A stretch of DNA of 64,000 bases, from positions 682,001-746,000 of the forward strand of contig NZ_CP107772.1 in assembly GCF_036345155.1 (NCBI RefSeq), in the 5' to 3' direction. The notes below the pieces were generated by a model that saw nothing but the letters and a program-made list of their open reading frames with translations, was not told the DNA's origin and made no database searches. This document shows, piece after piece, positions 7,921 through 17,500 of the stretch. The stretch is from Streptomyces sp. NBC_00582 (GTDB taxonomy: Bacteria > Actinomycetota > Actinomycetes > Streptomycetales > Streptomycetaceae). Both the position numbers and the translations under genes were made by a program. Position 1 is the first letter of the stretch. Every line of letters starts with the position of its first letter.

Positions 7921-9117
7921 ATGCACACGACGGACACCACCCCACCTCCCCTCCCCCGCCACCGCCCCCTCCTCGACCCCGCCGCCGAGTACGGGCGCTG
8001 GATCACCGAGCGGCCGCTGGCCAGGATCTCCCTGTGGGGCGACACCCACCCCTGGCTCGTCACCCGGCACGAGGACGCCCGTGCCGTCCTCGGCGATCCG
8101 CGCTTCAGCGCGCGAAACGCCCGCCCCGGCTTCCCCGGTCTCCAGCCGACGCCCCCACCGCCCACCCCTGGCCAGCTCTTCGCCATGGACCCGCCGGACC
8201 ACACCCGGCTGCGCCGCATGCTGATCCCCGAGTTCACCTTCCGCCGCATCGAGCAACTGCGGCCGGCCATCAGGCGGATCACCGGCGAACTCCTCGACGG
8301 CCTGGTCAAGCAGGAGCGGCCGGCCGACCTGGTGGAACACTTCACCCTCCCGCTGCCGCTCCTCGTCATCTGCGAACTGCTCGGAGTGCCGTACAGCGAC
8401 CGGGAGTTCATCCACCGGCACGCCGCCGCCTTCGCCACCGTCTCGGCCGGACCGGAGGCGATGCGGGGCGGCTGGGCAGCCCTCTTCGGCTACCTCCAGG
8501 AGCTGCTGGAAGCCAAGTCGCGGGAACCCGGCGACGATCTGATCAGCAAGCTCGCCGTCGAGCGGGTCACCACCGGCGAGGCCACTGCGGCGGAGGCCGC
8601 CGGCATGCTGGTCCAGCTCCTCATCGCCGGGCACGAGACGACCGCGAGCATGCTCTCGCTCGGCGTCGTCGCCCTGCTGCGCCATCCCGACCAGCTGACC
8701 GCGCTGCGCTCCGACGACGACCTCGTCCCGGGCGCGATCGAGGAACTCCTGCGCTACCTCACCGTCGTCCACATCGGGCTGCGCCGCATCGCCGTCGAGG
8801 ACGTCGAGATCGGCGGGGTGACCATCCGCGCCGGCGAGGGTGTGGTGGTCGCCCTCCAAGCGGCCAACCGCGACCCCGCGGTGTTCGGCGACCCCGACAC
8901 CCTCGACCTCACCCGGGACGCCGGCCAGCACCTGGCCTTCGGCCACGGCCCGCACCACTGCCTCGGCCAGTCACTCGCCCGCGCCGAACTCCAGACCGCC
9001 CTGCCGATGCTCTTCGCCCGCCTGCCCACCCTCCACCTGACCGGCCCGCCCGCGGAAACCCACGGCTTCGAGGGCCGCGCCGTCCACGGCCTCTCGAAAC
9101 TGCCCGTGACCTGGTGA
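7921..9117 (+). CDS. Cytochrome P450
   Basis: 398 residues, normal length for a soluble bacterial class I P450. The I-helix oxygen-activation motif is AGHETT (about 236-241), the K-helix ExxR motif lies in IEELLRYL (about 273-280), and the heme loop is FGHGPHHCLGQ with the axial cysteine at residue 347. No redox partner gene is adjacent. The ATG at 7921 follows GGAAG ten bases upstream; the longer open frame overlaps EboF and is not used. It reads in the same direction as the ebo-like operon but is separated by 109 nt containing phased repeats, so it probably has its own promoter. It would hydroxylate or otherwise oxidise a metabolite; the substrate is unknown. Confidence 0.95.
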   Translation: MHTTDTTPPPLPRHRPLLDPAAEYGRWITERPLARISLWGDTHPWLVTRHEDARAVLGDPRFSARNARPGFPGLQPTPPPPTPGQLFAMDPPDHTRLRRMLIPEFTFRRIEQLRPAIRRITGELLDGLVKQERPADLVEHFTLPLPLLVICELLGVPYSDREFIHRHAAAFATVSAGPEAMRGGWAALFGYLQELLEAKSREPGDDLISKLAVERVTTGEATAAEAAGMLVQLLIAGHETTASMLSLGVVALLRHPDQLTALRSDDDLVPGAIEELLRYLTVVHIGLRRIAVEDVEIGGVTIRAGEGVVVALQAANRDPAVFGDPDTLDLTRDAGQHLAFGHGPHHCLGQSLARAELQTALPMLFARLPTLHLTGPPAETHGFEGRAVHGLSKLPVTW

Positions 9118-9119
9118 CC

Positions 9120-9184
9120 CGGGCCGGGCCCACCCGGGCCGGCCCAGCACTGAATACGCCGGGGCGGCCCAGGACGGTCGCCCC
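9120..9184. terminator. GC-rich hairpins between convergent P450 and hydrolase genes
   Basis: GGGCCGG pairs with CCGGCCC (about 9120-9145), and GGGGCG (9161-9166) pairs with CGCCCC (9179-9184). They lie in the short gap between two converging genes, so a bidirectional termination role is reasonable. There is no U-tract. Confidence 0.35.
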
Positions 9185-9221
9185 GCGCGCACCTCTCGCT
9201 TCCGGGCTGGGTGGTCGCCGT

Positions 9222-9899
9222 TCACCTCGACGAGGGCGGCAATGCGCGGAGGACGGCCGCGAGGTTGTGCGGGTCACGGCGGGCGATGTTGTGGCCGACG
9301 GGAATCTCGTGAACCCGCCAGCCCGGGTCCTCGCGCAACTGTTCGGTCAGGCTCACGAACGGGCTGCCCGGCCACGCGCCACCACTGATGTACGTTCGCC
9401 CGAGCGCGTGACCGCGGTCGCCTCCCAGCCTGATCGACTGGACGAAGCTCGCCAGCGGGTGCGGTCGCGCGCGAGGGTCGAGTCCTTCGGGGACCGCTAC
9501 CCATCGACCGTCGGCGCGGGCGCCGGCCATGAACAGCTCCCGGAAGCTGTCGCTGGTCAAAGACCAACACGAATCCCCGTCGTCCGGGACGTAGGCGTCG
9601 ATGAAGACGAGCTGATCGAGGCGGTCGCCGAGCCGATCCGCGACACCGGCGATCACCATCCCGCCGTAGCTGTGCCCGCACAGTGCGACGGGCGTTCCGT
9701 CGCCCCGTGCAATGACGTCGGCCACCTGGTCGACATGGGTGTCGAGGTTCGGCGGACGCTCCACATCGACCGGACCGTCCGACTCCAGCCCCGACAAGGT
9801 CACCGCCTCGACGTGGTGACCGTCTCGGTGGAGCTCGGCAGCCACCGCGTCGAACACCCACCCGCCTTGCCAACCGCCCGGCACCATCACGAACTTCAC
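9222..9899 (-). CDS. Alpha/beta hydrolase
   Basis: 225 residues of the alpha/beta hydrolase fold. The oxyanion region is VPGGWQGGWVFDAVA at the N-terminus, the nucleophile elbow is GHSYGG (Ser around residue 75), and the C-terminal HNIARRDP carries the likely catalytic His. It resembles the salicylate-esterase/EstC-like group of small hydrolases, but the substrate is unknown. The frame begins with a GTG at 9899, because an ATG three codons later would remove the first beta strand. It converges with the P450 and diverges from the large LuxR-type regulator, sharing a 166-nt intergenic region with it. Confidence 0.85.
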   Translation of the reverse strand: MKFVMVPGGWQGGWVFDAVAAELHRDGHHVEAVTLSGLESDGPVDVERPPNLDTHVDQVADVIARGDGTPVALCGHSYGGMVIAGVADRLGDRLDQLVFIDAYVPDDGDSCWSLTSDSFRELFMAGARADGRWVAVPEGLDPRARPHPLASFVQSIRLGGDRGHALGRTYISGGAWPGSPFVSLTEQLREDPGWRVHEIPVGHNIARRDPHNLAAVLRALPPSSR

Positions 9900-10065
9900 C
9901 GCGGCATCGTAGGTCAGCGGAAAGCCCCGCCGGTATCGGCGGAGCCTTCGCTCGGCTGGCGCTCGCCCTTCGGGATCCGTTCGTTCCGGTTCGTCGACGC
10001 GGCGGTTGCGGCGATCATCGGGAGAGAATGATGCTCAAGGGGATTGTAAAGACAAGGGGGCAACC

Positions 10066-13026
10066 GTGGGAGCGGACGCGGTCGTTGGGGACGGCGGGGG
10101 CGGGGCACCATTGCTGGGGCGCTCCGTCGAACTGGCCCGGTGCGACGCGCTGCTCGATCGTGCGGCAGCCGACGCGCGCGGCGGGGCGAGGGGGCGGGAG
10201 TTCCGTGACGGCGGCCGTTCCCGGCTCGTCGACATCACCGGTGAGGCCGGCATCGGCAAGAGCCGGCTGCTCGGCGAGGTCTGCGCAGGGGCGCGTCGGC
10301 GCGGAATGACGGTACTGCGCGGCAGAGCCACGGAGTACGAGCGGCAGGTGCCGTTCCAGGTGTTCACCGACGCGCTCGCCCACCTGGACCCGCACGTCCT
10401 GGACGGCTTCCCGGAGGTCGAGGCGGTGGCGCCGCTGCTTCAGCGCAGCGGCGCCGTCGACCGTTTCGGACTGCACCGGTCCACGGCCGTCCTGCTCGCC
10501 CGGCTCGCCGCCCCGTCCGGGCTGCTGCTGGCCCTCGACGACCTGCACTGGGCGGACCCGGCGTCACTGGAGCTGCTGGACCATCTGGTACGCCATCCCC
10601 TGCACGCCCCCGTCGTCCTGGCCGTGACCCGGCGTGACCGCCAGAGTCCCGAGTCCCTCGCCGCCCGGCTCACCCGAGGACTCGACACCGGCACGGTGGT
10701 CAGAGTCGGCCTGAGACCGCTGAGCGCACGCGACTGCGCCGAACTGGCCGGGCCCGGCCTGCCGCCCGCCGAGACCGCCGCGCTGTACGCCGCGAGCGAG
10801 GGCAACCCCTTCTACTTCCTGACCCTCCTTCAAGCCCACCGTGAGAGGGCGACGCCCGAGTCCTCCGCGCCGCCCGGGCTCGGCACCCTGCTGCTGGACG
10901 AACTGACCGTGCTCGCCCCCTCCCGGCGCCGTATCGTCGAGGCCGTGGCGGTACTGGGCGAGCACGCCACCCCGGCGATGGTGAGCCGGGTGACCGGCTG
11001 CTCCGGCGCCGCGTTCACCGCCGACGTCGACGCTCTCACCCGCCGCGACCTGCTGCGCTCGGCCCCGCAGGGCGTGCTGACCCTGCGTCATCCGGTCGTG
11101 CGGACCCTCGTCCACGAAAGCACGCCCTTCCTGCGGCGCGTCGAGATCCACCGGCTGGCCGCGCGGGAACTGGCCCGCGCGGGTGCCTCCGCCGCCGAGC
11201 GGGCCCACCATGTGGAACGGTCGCTGACCGCCTGGGACCCGGCAGCGGTGGCCGTGCTCGAGGAGGCCGCCGCACGAACCGCCCGAACGGCCCCGGCGAG
11301 CTGCGCCCATTGGCTCGACGTGGTACTGCGTCATCTTCCGCACACGCCCGAACACGACCCCCGGCGGCGGAAGTTGATGCTGAGGCGGGCTCGCGCCCTG
11401 GCCGCGTGCGGTGGTCTGCGCGAGAGCCGCGACCTGCTCCAGGAGCTGATCGCCACGCCGCGGCGGTCACCCGGTGGCCCGGTCACCGGCGAGGACCAGG
11501 GCCTGAGAGTGCGCGCGGTCGTGCTGTGCGCGCTGGTGGAGCGTCATCTGGGTCGCTGCACCGAGGCCGTCGCGCTGTTGCGCCGGGAGCTGGCCCGTGG
11601 CCCCGCACCGGCCGACGTCGTCCGGCTCGGCCTGGAGCTCGGCTCGGCCGCGCCCCAGGACAGCGACGCCTCGTACGCCCGGGTGCGTCATGAGGTCGAG
11701 GCGGCGCTCGCGGCGGCCCGGTCCACGGGGGACGAGGTCGGAGAGGCGGGCGTCCTCGCCGTCGCCGCCCTGGGGGAGGCGTACGAGGGCAACATGACCG
11801 CGGCGCACCGACTCGCCCGGCAGGCCGCAGCCCTGGTCGACTCCCTGCCCGACAACGACCTCACCGCGCTGTGCGAACCCCTGGCCCGGCTCGGCTGGGC
11901 GGAGGCCTTCCTGGAGCACTACCCGGACGCGGAGCGGCACGCGGAGCGCGGGCTCGACATCGCCCGCCGCAGCGGCCAGCTGTATGTGGTGCCGCATCTG
12001 CTGCTGTGTCTGTCCCATGTCCGGGTCCAGACCTGCCGGGTCTCCTCGGCTCTGGAACTCGCCGAGCAGGCCGAGGACATCGCCCGCGGGATCGGCAGCG
12101 ACCAGTTGCTCGCGTTCGTGCTGGCCAGTAAGGCCGCCGCGCTCGTCGCCGCCTGCCCCCCGGACGATCCGCGCCCTCTCGCCGTCGCCGAGGAGGCGGT
12201 GGCGGCGGCCGGCACAGGGGTCGGCTGGTGGGCGTCCACGGCCTGGTGCATCTACGCCTGGGCGGCGCTCATGGCCGGCGACCCGGTTCGCGCCCGGGAC
12301 GCGATGCTCCAGGCGGGTGGTCCCGAACTGCAGCGGATCCAGCCCTCGATGCGGCCGCTCTACCTGGAGATCCTGGTCACGTCCGCACTGGTGACGGACA
12401 GGTCCGAGGAGGCCCGGGGCTGGGCCGAGCGGGCACGTAAGGAGGCGGAGCAACTGGGGTTGCCGATGCAGCGGGCGTCCGCGCTGCGCAGCAGCGCCCA
12501 TCTGCCGCTGGCGCAGGGGGACACGGCAGCGGCGGCGGACCTGTTCGCCGAGGCAGCGGCCGAGAGCGCCCGCTGCGACGCGGTCTTCTGGGAGGCGTAT
12601 TCCCTGCTGCTCGGCGCCCCACTGGAAGCGGCGGCGGGCCGCGGCCGGGACGGCACGTACGCCTGGATCAGGGGGCGCCGGCTCGCCGAGGCGGGCGGCA
12701 GCGCACTGCTGGTCGGCCTCGCCGACGCCACCCGTCCGCCCGGTGGCGGCTCCGAGGCCGCGTACGGTTCTCAGGACCGCGTCGAGCTCACCGAGCGGCT
12801 GGCCGCTCTGACCGCCCGGGAGCTGGAGATAGCCGAACTGGTGGCTCAGGGGCTCACCAGCCAGGCCATCGCGGACCGGCTCTACGTCAGCCGGCGTACC
12901 GTCGAGACGCATGTCTCCCGCGCCTTCCGCAAGACCGGGGTCTCCTCGCGTACCGCCCTGGCCGCGCTGATGGCCCGCCGCCGCGCGGGGAGCCGTTTCG
13001 GGGAGGGCCGCGCGGAGCGGGACTGA
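10066..13026 (+). CDS. LAL-type LuxR-family transcriptional regulator (large ATPase)
   Basis: 986 residues. An N-terminal AAA/STAND ATPase has an intact Walker A GEAGIGKS (59-66) and Walker B LLLALDDLHWADP (around 150-162). A long helical TPR-like middle follows, and a C-terminal LuxR helix-turn-helix runs from LTARELEIAELVAQGLTSQ to VSRRTVETHVSRAF. Such regulators are common pathway-specific activators of polyketide clusters. The GTG at 10066 is chosen because AAGGGGG lies five bases upstream and the frame before it has no family character. It is divergent from the alpha/beta hydrolase. Target genes are not evident from sequence; it is some 30 kb from the PKS genes but within the same regulator-rich stretch. 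Confidence 0.92.
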   Translation: MGADAVVGDGGGGAPLLGRSVELARCDALLDRAAADARGGARGREFRDGGRSRLVDITGEAGIGKSRLLGEVCAGARRRGMTVLRGRATEYERQVPFQVFTDALAHLDPHVLDGFPEVEAVAPLLQRSGAVDRFGLHRSTAVLLARLAAPSGLLLALDDLHWADPASLELLDHLVRHPLHAPVVLAVTRRDRQSPESLAARLTRGLDTGTVVRVGLRPLSARDCAELAGPGLPPAETAALYAASEGNPFYFLTLLQAHRERATPESSAPPGLGTLLLDELTVLAPSRRRIVEAVAVLGEHATPAMVSRVTGCSGAAFTADVDALTRRDLLRSAPQGVLTLRHPVVRTLVHESTPFLRRVEIHRLAARELARAGASAAERAHHVERSLTAWDPAAVAVLEEAAARTARTAPASCAHWLDVVLRHLPHTPEHDPRRRKLMLRRARALAACGGLRESRDLLQELIATPRRSPGGPVTGEDQGLRVRAVVLCALVERHLGRCTEAVALLRRELARGPAPADVVRLGLELGSAAPQDSDASYARVRHEVEAALAAARSTGDEVGEAGVLAVAALGEAYEGNMTAAHRLARQAAALVDSLPDNDLTALCEPLARLGWAEAFLEHYPDAERHAERGLDIARRSGQLYVVPHLLLCLSHVRVQTCRVSSALELAEQAEDIARGIGSDQLLAFVLASKAAALVAACPPDDPRPLAVAEEAVAAAGTGVGWWASTAWCIYAWAALMAGDPVRARDAMLQAGGPELQRIQPSMRPLYLEILVTSALVTDRSEEARGWAERARKEAEQLGLPMQRASALRSSAHLPLAQGDTAAAADLFAEAAAESARCDAVFWEAYSLLLGAPLEAAAGRGRDGTYAWIRGRRLAEAGGSALLVGLADATRPPGGGSEAAYGSQDRVELTERLAALTARELEIAELVAQGLTSQAIADRLYVSRRTVETHVSRAFRKTGVSSRTALAALMARRRAGSRFGEGRAERD

Positions 13027-13053
13027 GCTCCGTCCGGGTGCCGTCGGCGGCGA

Positions 13054-13075
13054 CCGGTGAGCCTCAGCGCACCGG
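13054..13075. terminator. Weak hairpin between convergent genes
   Basis: CCGGTG (13054-13059) pairs with CACCGG (13070-13075) around a 10-nt loop, in the 75-nt gap between the LAL stop and the stop of the secreted-protein gene. Confidence 0.3.
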
Positions 13076-13101
13076 CCACCGCGGTCTCGACGGGAAGCTG
13101 C

Positions 13102-13959
13102 CTACTTCACGTCGACGAAGTCGGCGGATGCCGTCGCGGCGCCGGTCGTGCCGGTGCCGGCGTAGACGAAGCGGTAGTAGCCGTCGGAGCCGGCCTTGGT
13201 GGTGGTGCTCAGGGCGCCGGTGCTGCTGGTCTTCACCGTCTTGAGGGTGGTGTAGGTGCTGCTGCCCTTCTTGCGGAACTGCAACTGCACCGGCTGGGCC
13301 GCGTATCCCGCGTACTTGCCCTTGGTCCAGTCGGCGCGGCTCAGCTTGCCGGTGACCTTGATGGTCTTGCCCTTCTTCACCGGCTCCGGGGAGGCGTTGG
13401 CGGTCACCTTGGCGGCACGCTTGATCCTGGTCCTGGCGACGTCGTCGTCGTAACTGGCGTTCGCGTAGAGGTCGTAGGCGCCGAGGAAGAGTTTCCAGGT
13501 GCCCGCGGTGCCGTTGCCGTCCTTGAAGTCGACCGCGGGGTCGATGGTGAAGACCGTCTTGCAGCGGTAGCTGTAGCCGTCCTGGACCGGGGTCTCCGTG
13601 CAGGTGGGGTAGGCGTCCGACTCCAGGCCGCCGGTGATGGTGTCCGTGCTCGAACTGTCGGTGCCCTGCCACAGGAAGGCCTGGGTGATGGCCACGCCTT
13701 CCTCGTCGAAGGCGGTGAAGGTGACCGGGACGGCCTTCTTGCCCGTGACGCCGAGAACGATGTCCTTGCCGTTGTTGACGACCCCGTCCTTGAAGGTGGT
13801 GCCGCCCAGCGCGTCCCGCGGCTGGACGCGCTGCGAGGCGGTGGCTGCGAGATCCTTCGCCGCAGCCGGGTGCTCCGCCGCCTCGGCGGCACCCGGAAGG
13901 ACGAGCGCCGAGAGTACGACGGCGCCGGAAAGGACGGTGGCCGCGGTGTGTATACGCAT
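13102..13959 (-). CDS. Secreted protein with C-terminal Ig-like domain, function unknown
   Basis: 285 residues with a clear Sec signal peptide: MRIHTAATVL, then a hydrophobic core, and a probable AEA-AE cleavage around residue 27-28. The mature protein is Thr/Lys/Asp-rich. It includes a segment with two cysteines (PTCTETPVQDGYSYRCKTV) that may form a disulfide. The C-terminal third (KVTGKLSRADW through VQLQFRKKGSSTYTTLKTV) resembles the bacterial Ig-like repeat found in many Streptomyces exported proteins. The ATG is preceded by the common GGGGGAATCAC ribosome site. No enzymatic motif is seen. It is transcribed towards the LAL gene and is probably a stand-alone gene. Confidence 0.8.
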   Translation of the reverse strand: MRIHTAATVLSGAVVLSALVLPGAAEAAEHPAAAKDLAATASQRVQPRDALGGTTFKDGVVNNGKDIVLGVTGKKAVPVTFTAFDEEGVAITQAFLWQGTDSSSTDTITGGLESDAYPTCTETPVQDGYSYRCKTVFTIDPAVDFKDGNGTAGTWKLFLGAYDLYANASYDDDVARTRIKRAAKVTANASPEPVKKGKTIKVTGKLSRADWTKGKYAGYAAQPVQLQFRKKGSSTYTTLKTVKTSSTGALSTTTKAGSDGYYRFVYAGTGTTGAATASADFVDVK

Positions 13960-14082
13960 GTGATTCCCCCAAGACGAGGTCGGACGGCTCTGCCGAACTG
14001 TCCTTATGACAGGGTCTGTTGATGTGGTGAAGTGGTCGGAGCACGCTCGGCCCCGCGCGAGAGGGGCGCAGGGCGTGGGACC

Positions 14083-14366
14083 TCACCGGTCGAACCAGTT
14101 CCTTGCTTCCGTGGAGCTGAAGCCCCGCAGCACGGCGAGGGCGAAGGCGATGCCCGGCAGAACCGAGACTCCGCCGCCCTGAAGCAGGCCCAGCGCGCCG
14201 CTGAGGAGGCTCAGCGCCTCGATGACGATGACACGTCCGCCGCGTCGTTCGCCACGGCCGGCAACAGGGAGCCCGCCGCCAGGTTCAGCACGGCCTGGAC
14301 CCATACCCCCACCAGCGCCAGTCTCACATTCTTCGGCATCTGCTCTTTCACGCCAGGTGTCGTCAT
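14083..14366 (-). pseudogene. Broken small integral-membrane protein gene (internal deletion/frameshift)
   Basis: From ATG 14366 the frame reads MTTPGVKEQMPKNVRLALVG and then a hydrophobic helix (VWVQAVLNLAAGSLLPVVAND), and stops at 14211-14213 after 51 codons. Directly overlapping it, the next frame gives VIVIEALSLLSGALGLLQGG, PGIAFALAVLRGF and SSTEARNWFDR up to the stop at 14083-14085. These are the first and last parts of a family of about 120-150-residue Streptomyces membrane proteins whose middle helices are absent here. The junction lies near 14225-14245. It therefore looks like a decayed gene rather than a real 100-residue protein. The parent family is recalled by pattern, so it should be confirmed by search. 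Confidence 0.55.
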
Positions 14367-14451
14367 GAGCGCAAGGAAACGGCACGGGTGTCAGGGACGC
14401 ATCGGTAGAAACACAGATTCTCTATACGTACATCCCCAGATGGTTGGTCCC

Positions 14452-17400
14452 TCAGGTGCCGGCTCCTGCGGTGCGGGCGAGTTGGGCCACGTGGGACAGG
14501 GTCGGTTTGTCGATGATCGTGAGGAGGTTCGCCATGAACGCCTCCTCTCCGCCCTGGGCCAGAAGATCACGGCTGACTCCGGCGAGCATGGAGAGCAGCG
14601 CCAGGGAGTCCCCGCCCAGCCGGTGGAAGTCGGCCTGCTCGTCCAGTCGCTCCGGGGGGATGGCGAGGACCCGCGACCAGACCTCGGCCACGGCCCGGGT
14701 GACCGGGTCGGAGGTCGCGGATGCCGTACCCGCCGTCGGGCCGCCCTCGGTGGCGAAGGGATCGGGCAGCGCACGGGCGTCCACCTTTCCGCTGACGGTG
14801 TAGGCCAGTTCGGAGACGGTGACGAACGCCGCCGGCACCATGTAGGGCGGCAGCAGCCCTGCGGTGTGCTCCTCCAGTTCCTTCGCGGTGACGTGGGAAC
14901 GGGGGATGACGTACGCGCAGAGCGTCTTGCCCGTCCCACCGGGCCGGGTCCTGGCCACCACCACGGCGCGCTCCACCGCGGGATGCCGCTCCAGCGCTCG
15001 CGCCACCTCGGCGGGCTCGACCCGGTTGCCGCGCACCTTGACCTGGTCGTCGTTGCGGCCGACGTACGCGAGGTCGCCCGAGGGCAGGACGGTGGCCAGG
15101 TCCCCGGTCCGGTACACCCTGGTGCCGTCGGCCAGCCGGACGAACCGCTCGGCGTCCAGGTCGGGACGGCCCAGATAGCCGCGTGCCAGCTGGGCGCCGC
15201 CCAGGTACATCTCCCCCGTCTCGCCGGGCTCGACGAAGCGACCCCGTTCGTCGAGCAGGTACACCGAGGAGTTGTACCCGGGGAGCCCGATCGGCACCGC
15301 GGTCGCGCCGCCGTCCCTGGCCTCGTCGAAGACATGGGCGGTGCAGCCGACGGTGACCTCGGTCGGGCCGTACTGGTTGATGATCCGGCACTTCTGCCCG
15401 AACATCCGCTGCGCCCGGGCGGCGACCTCCACCCGGAGCTGCTCACCGGTGATGATCACGCCGGTGCAGTCGGTGGGACTGAGGTCCAGCTGGCCGATCA
15501 GATCGAGGTGGGAGGGGGTGAGGTTGAGCATGGTGGCGCCGGATCGTTCCAGCAGTCTGCGCAGCGTCAGGTGGTTGATGCGGTCGGGCACCAGCACGAT
15601 CGTCCCGCCCACCATGCCCGGCCCGAAGAGCGATGTCATGGAGACGTCGAAGGACAGCGAGGTCATCAGGGTGAGTCTGGTCTCCGGGCCGATCCGGAAC
15701 ATGTCCAGGGCCCAGTGCAGATAGTTCAGCAGGTTCCCGTGCTCGATCAGCACGCCCTTGGGCCGGCCGGTCGATCCGGAGGTGTAGATCACGTACGCCA
15801 GATCGTCGGGCCGCGGCCGGACGTCGTGGAATGCGGCCTGGTCGGGCCTGGCTCGGGAGAGGTCGTCGAGCGGCAGCGGTACGCAGCCGGACGGGAAGAG
15901 GTCCCGTCCCTCGTACCCCTGTTGGACCAGGCAGTGGCGCACGCCCGCATCGGCCAGGACGTCGGCGAGCCGGTGGTCCGGGTGCAACGGGTCCAGGGGA
16001 AGGAACGCCGCCCCGGCCCGGAGGACTCCCCAGATGCCCGCGACGGCCGCTACCGTGCGGTCGGCGAGCAGCCCCACGACGGAGCCCGGGCCCACGCCGA
16101 GGCGGTGCAGTTCATGGGCCACGGCGTCGGCGCGGCGACTGATCTCGTCGTACGTGACGTCGCCCTCGGGCCCGGTGAGCGCCACCTTGTCCGGCACCTG
16201 CCGTACCTGGGCGCGGATGAGCTCCATCAGGCTCTCGGTGCGCACCGCGTGGTCGGTCAGGTTGCCGTCCCAATGACGGTTCCGGGACGGCGAGAGCGCC
16301 TCCTCCACCGTGTCGAGCAGCGCCTCCGCGCGTTGCGCCACGCCGGGGCCGTCCAGCCAGGAGACCGTGACCTCGGTGCGGCCGCCGGAGTCCATCAGGT
16401 CGACGGCCGGAGGAGCGCCGGGGCCGGTGCCGCCCAGGGTGTACATCGCGGTGGCGCGGAAGCCGTCGGTGGAGAAGTCGGCGAGGTCGAAGCTGCCGAG
16501 GTGGGTGACGAAGGCCAGCCCCGAGTAGCGGTCCGAGCGGGCGGCCGCACGGGCGACGGCCTTGGAGAGCAGCCGGATGGCCGCCCTCGGCATCCGCATC
16601 ATGTTCGGCTCGGTGCGCAGGGCGACCTCTTCGCCGTCGGCCAGCGCCGCGAGGAGTCTGCGGTGGATGTGCTCCCAGTCGTCGCCGCTGTCGACGTCGA
16701 GGATCACCGCCTGCGACAGCCACGCCGTGGAGCGGATGTCCGGAGCGTGGCGGCGCAGGTCCACCGGGACGAAGAAGCTCCCTCTCCCCTGCGGCCCGTA
16801 TGCGGCCGCGAGTGCCGCGGCGACCTTGGCGGTGGCGGCCGGGTGGGTGCCGTCGACGGTCCTGTTGCGCCACATCACCTTGCGGCTGCCTCCTGGCAGG
16901 CGGCCCAGCGGGGACGGCCACTTCAGGGCACCGGCGCCGGGTGGGATCGGGGGCAGTCCCTGCGGATGCAGGGCCTCGAGGAACTGCGTGCTGTTGAGGG
17001 TCGCCGCCGCGCCCACGGGCTCCTGCCCGCGCAGGACGCGGAAGACGTCCTCGACCCACAGGGCGAGGCCGCGGGCGTCGGTCACCTCGTGCCGGCCCCT
17101 GAACACGACGGAGGCCGGGTCGCCGGGGAACAGCAGCACTTCCAGGGGTGTGCCGCGCCGGCCGGCGTGGGCCTGGAGGGCCTGGCAGTCCAGGTGTCGC
17201 CGGTCCAGGGGGCGGTCCATGACCCGCACGGCCGGGCTGACCCCGCTGTCCACCCACAGCTTGCCTTTTCGGACCAGCCGTGTGCCGGGTGACGCCTCCG
17301 AGGCGAGGCCGACGGCCCTGATCACGTCGTCCGGGGAAAGGTCGCCCTCGCCCTCGATCACATACTGGATGTCCTGGGGCATGGGCAGACCGAGATAGGT

Positions 17401-17457
17401 CCACTCGGCCGGGGTGATGGCGCGGTGATAGGGGCGGCCGACTGCTGTGTTCTTCAT
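14452..17457 (-). CDS. NRPS-like protein: condensation-type domain, adenylation domain, PCP
   Basis: 1001 residues. Residues about 10-400 form a condensation/acyltransferase-like domain whose HHxxxDG motif reads RHEVTDARG, so only the second His and the Asp remain. The A domain (about 415-890) is complete: YTSGSTGRPKG (A3), SFDVS (A4), NQYGPTE (A5), YRTGD (A7), DDQVKVRGNRVEP (A8) and VSGKVDARAL (A10). A PCP follows with FHRLGGDSLALL, the Ser being the phosphopantetheine site. The binding-pocket residues read by eye (D,V,T,N,I,T,Q,V,G,K) do not match a code I can name. The ATG at 17457 has GGAGAG upstream, while a start 27 nt earlier lacks one. It is monocistronic and could load an amino acid for the polyketide or act as an amide/ester-forming enzyme. 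Confidence 0.88.
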   Translation of the reverse strand: MKNTAVGRPYHRAITPAEWTYLGLPMPQDIQYVIEGEGDLSPDDVIRAVGLASEASPGTRLVRKGKLWVDSGVSPAVRVMDRPLDRRHLDCQALQAHAGRRGTPLEVLLFPGDPASVVFRGRHEVTDARGLALWVEDVFRVLRGQEPVGAAATLNSTQFLEALHPQGLPPIPPGAGALKWPSPLGRLPGGSRKVMWRNRTVDGTHPAATAKVAAALAAAYGPQGRGSFFVPVDLRRHAPDIRSTAWLSQAVILDVDSGDDWEHIHRRLLAALADGEEVALRTEPNMMRMPRAAIRLLSKAVARAAARSDRYSGLAFVTHLGSFDLADFSTDGFRATAMYTLGGTGPGAPPAVDLMDSGGRTEVTVSWLDGPGVAQRAEALLDTVEEALSPSRNRHWDGNLTDHAVRTESLMELIRAQVRQVPDKVALTGPEGDVTYDEISRRADAVAHELHRLGVGPGSVVGLLADRTVAAVAGIWGVLRAGAAFLPLDPLHPDHRLADVLADAGVRHCLVQQGYEGRDLFPSGCVPLPLDDLSRARPDQAAFHDVRPRPDDLAYVIYTSGSTGRPKGVLIEHGNLLNYLHWALDMFRIGPETRLTLMTSLSFDVSMTSLFGPGMVGGTIVLVPDRINHLTLRRLLERSGATMLNLTPSHLDLIGQLDLSPTDCTGVIITGEQLRVEVAARAQRMFGQKCRIINQYGPTEVTVGCTAHVFDEARDGGATAVPIGLPGYNSSVYLLDERGRFVEPGETGEMYLGGAQLARGYLGRPDLDAERFVRLADGTRVYRTGDLATVLPSGDLAYVGRNDDQVKVRGNRVEPAEVARALERHPAVERAVVVARTRPGGTGKTLCAYVIPRSHVTAKELEEHTAGLLPPYMVPAAFVTVSELAYTVSGKVDARALPDPFATEGGPTAGTASATSDPVTRAVAEVWSRVLAIPPERLDEQADFHRLGGDSLALLSMLAGVSRDLLAQGGEEAFMANLLTIIDKPTLSHVAQLARTAGAGT

Positions 17458-17500
17458 TCGATCTCTCCAGGCGGGCGTGCGCATGCCACACCGGCAGGCG

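Noticed and set aside
13451..13453. Possible TTA codon in the secreted-protein gene
   Set aside because: The triplet spans two codons (AGT-TAC) in the real frame, so no TTA is used there.
14032..17292. 1086-codon open frame on the plus strand
   Set aside because: Antisense to the NRPS-like gene, which has all adenylation-domain core motifs.
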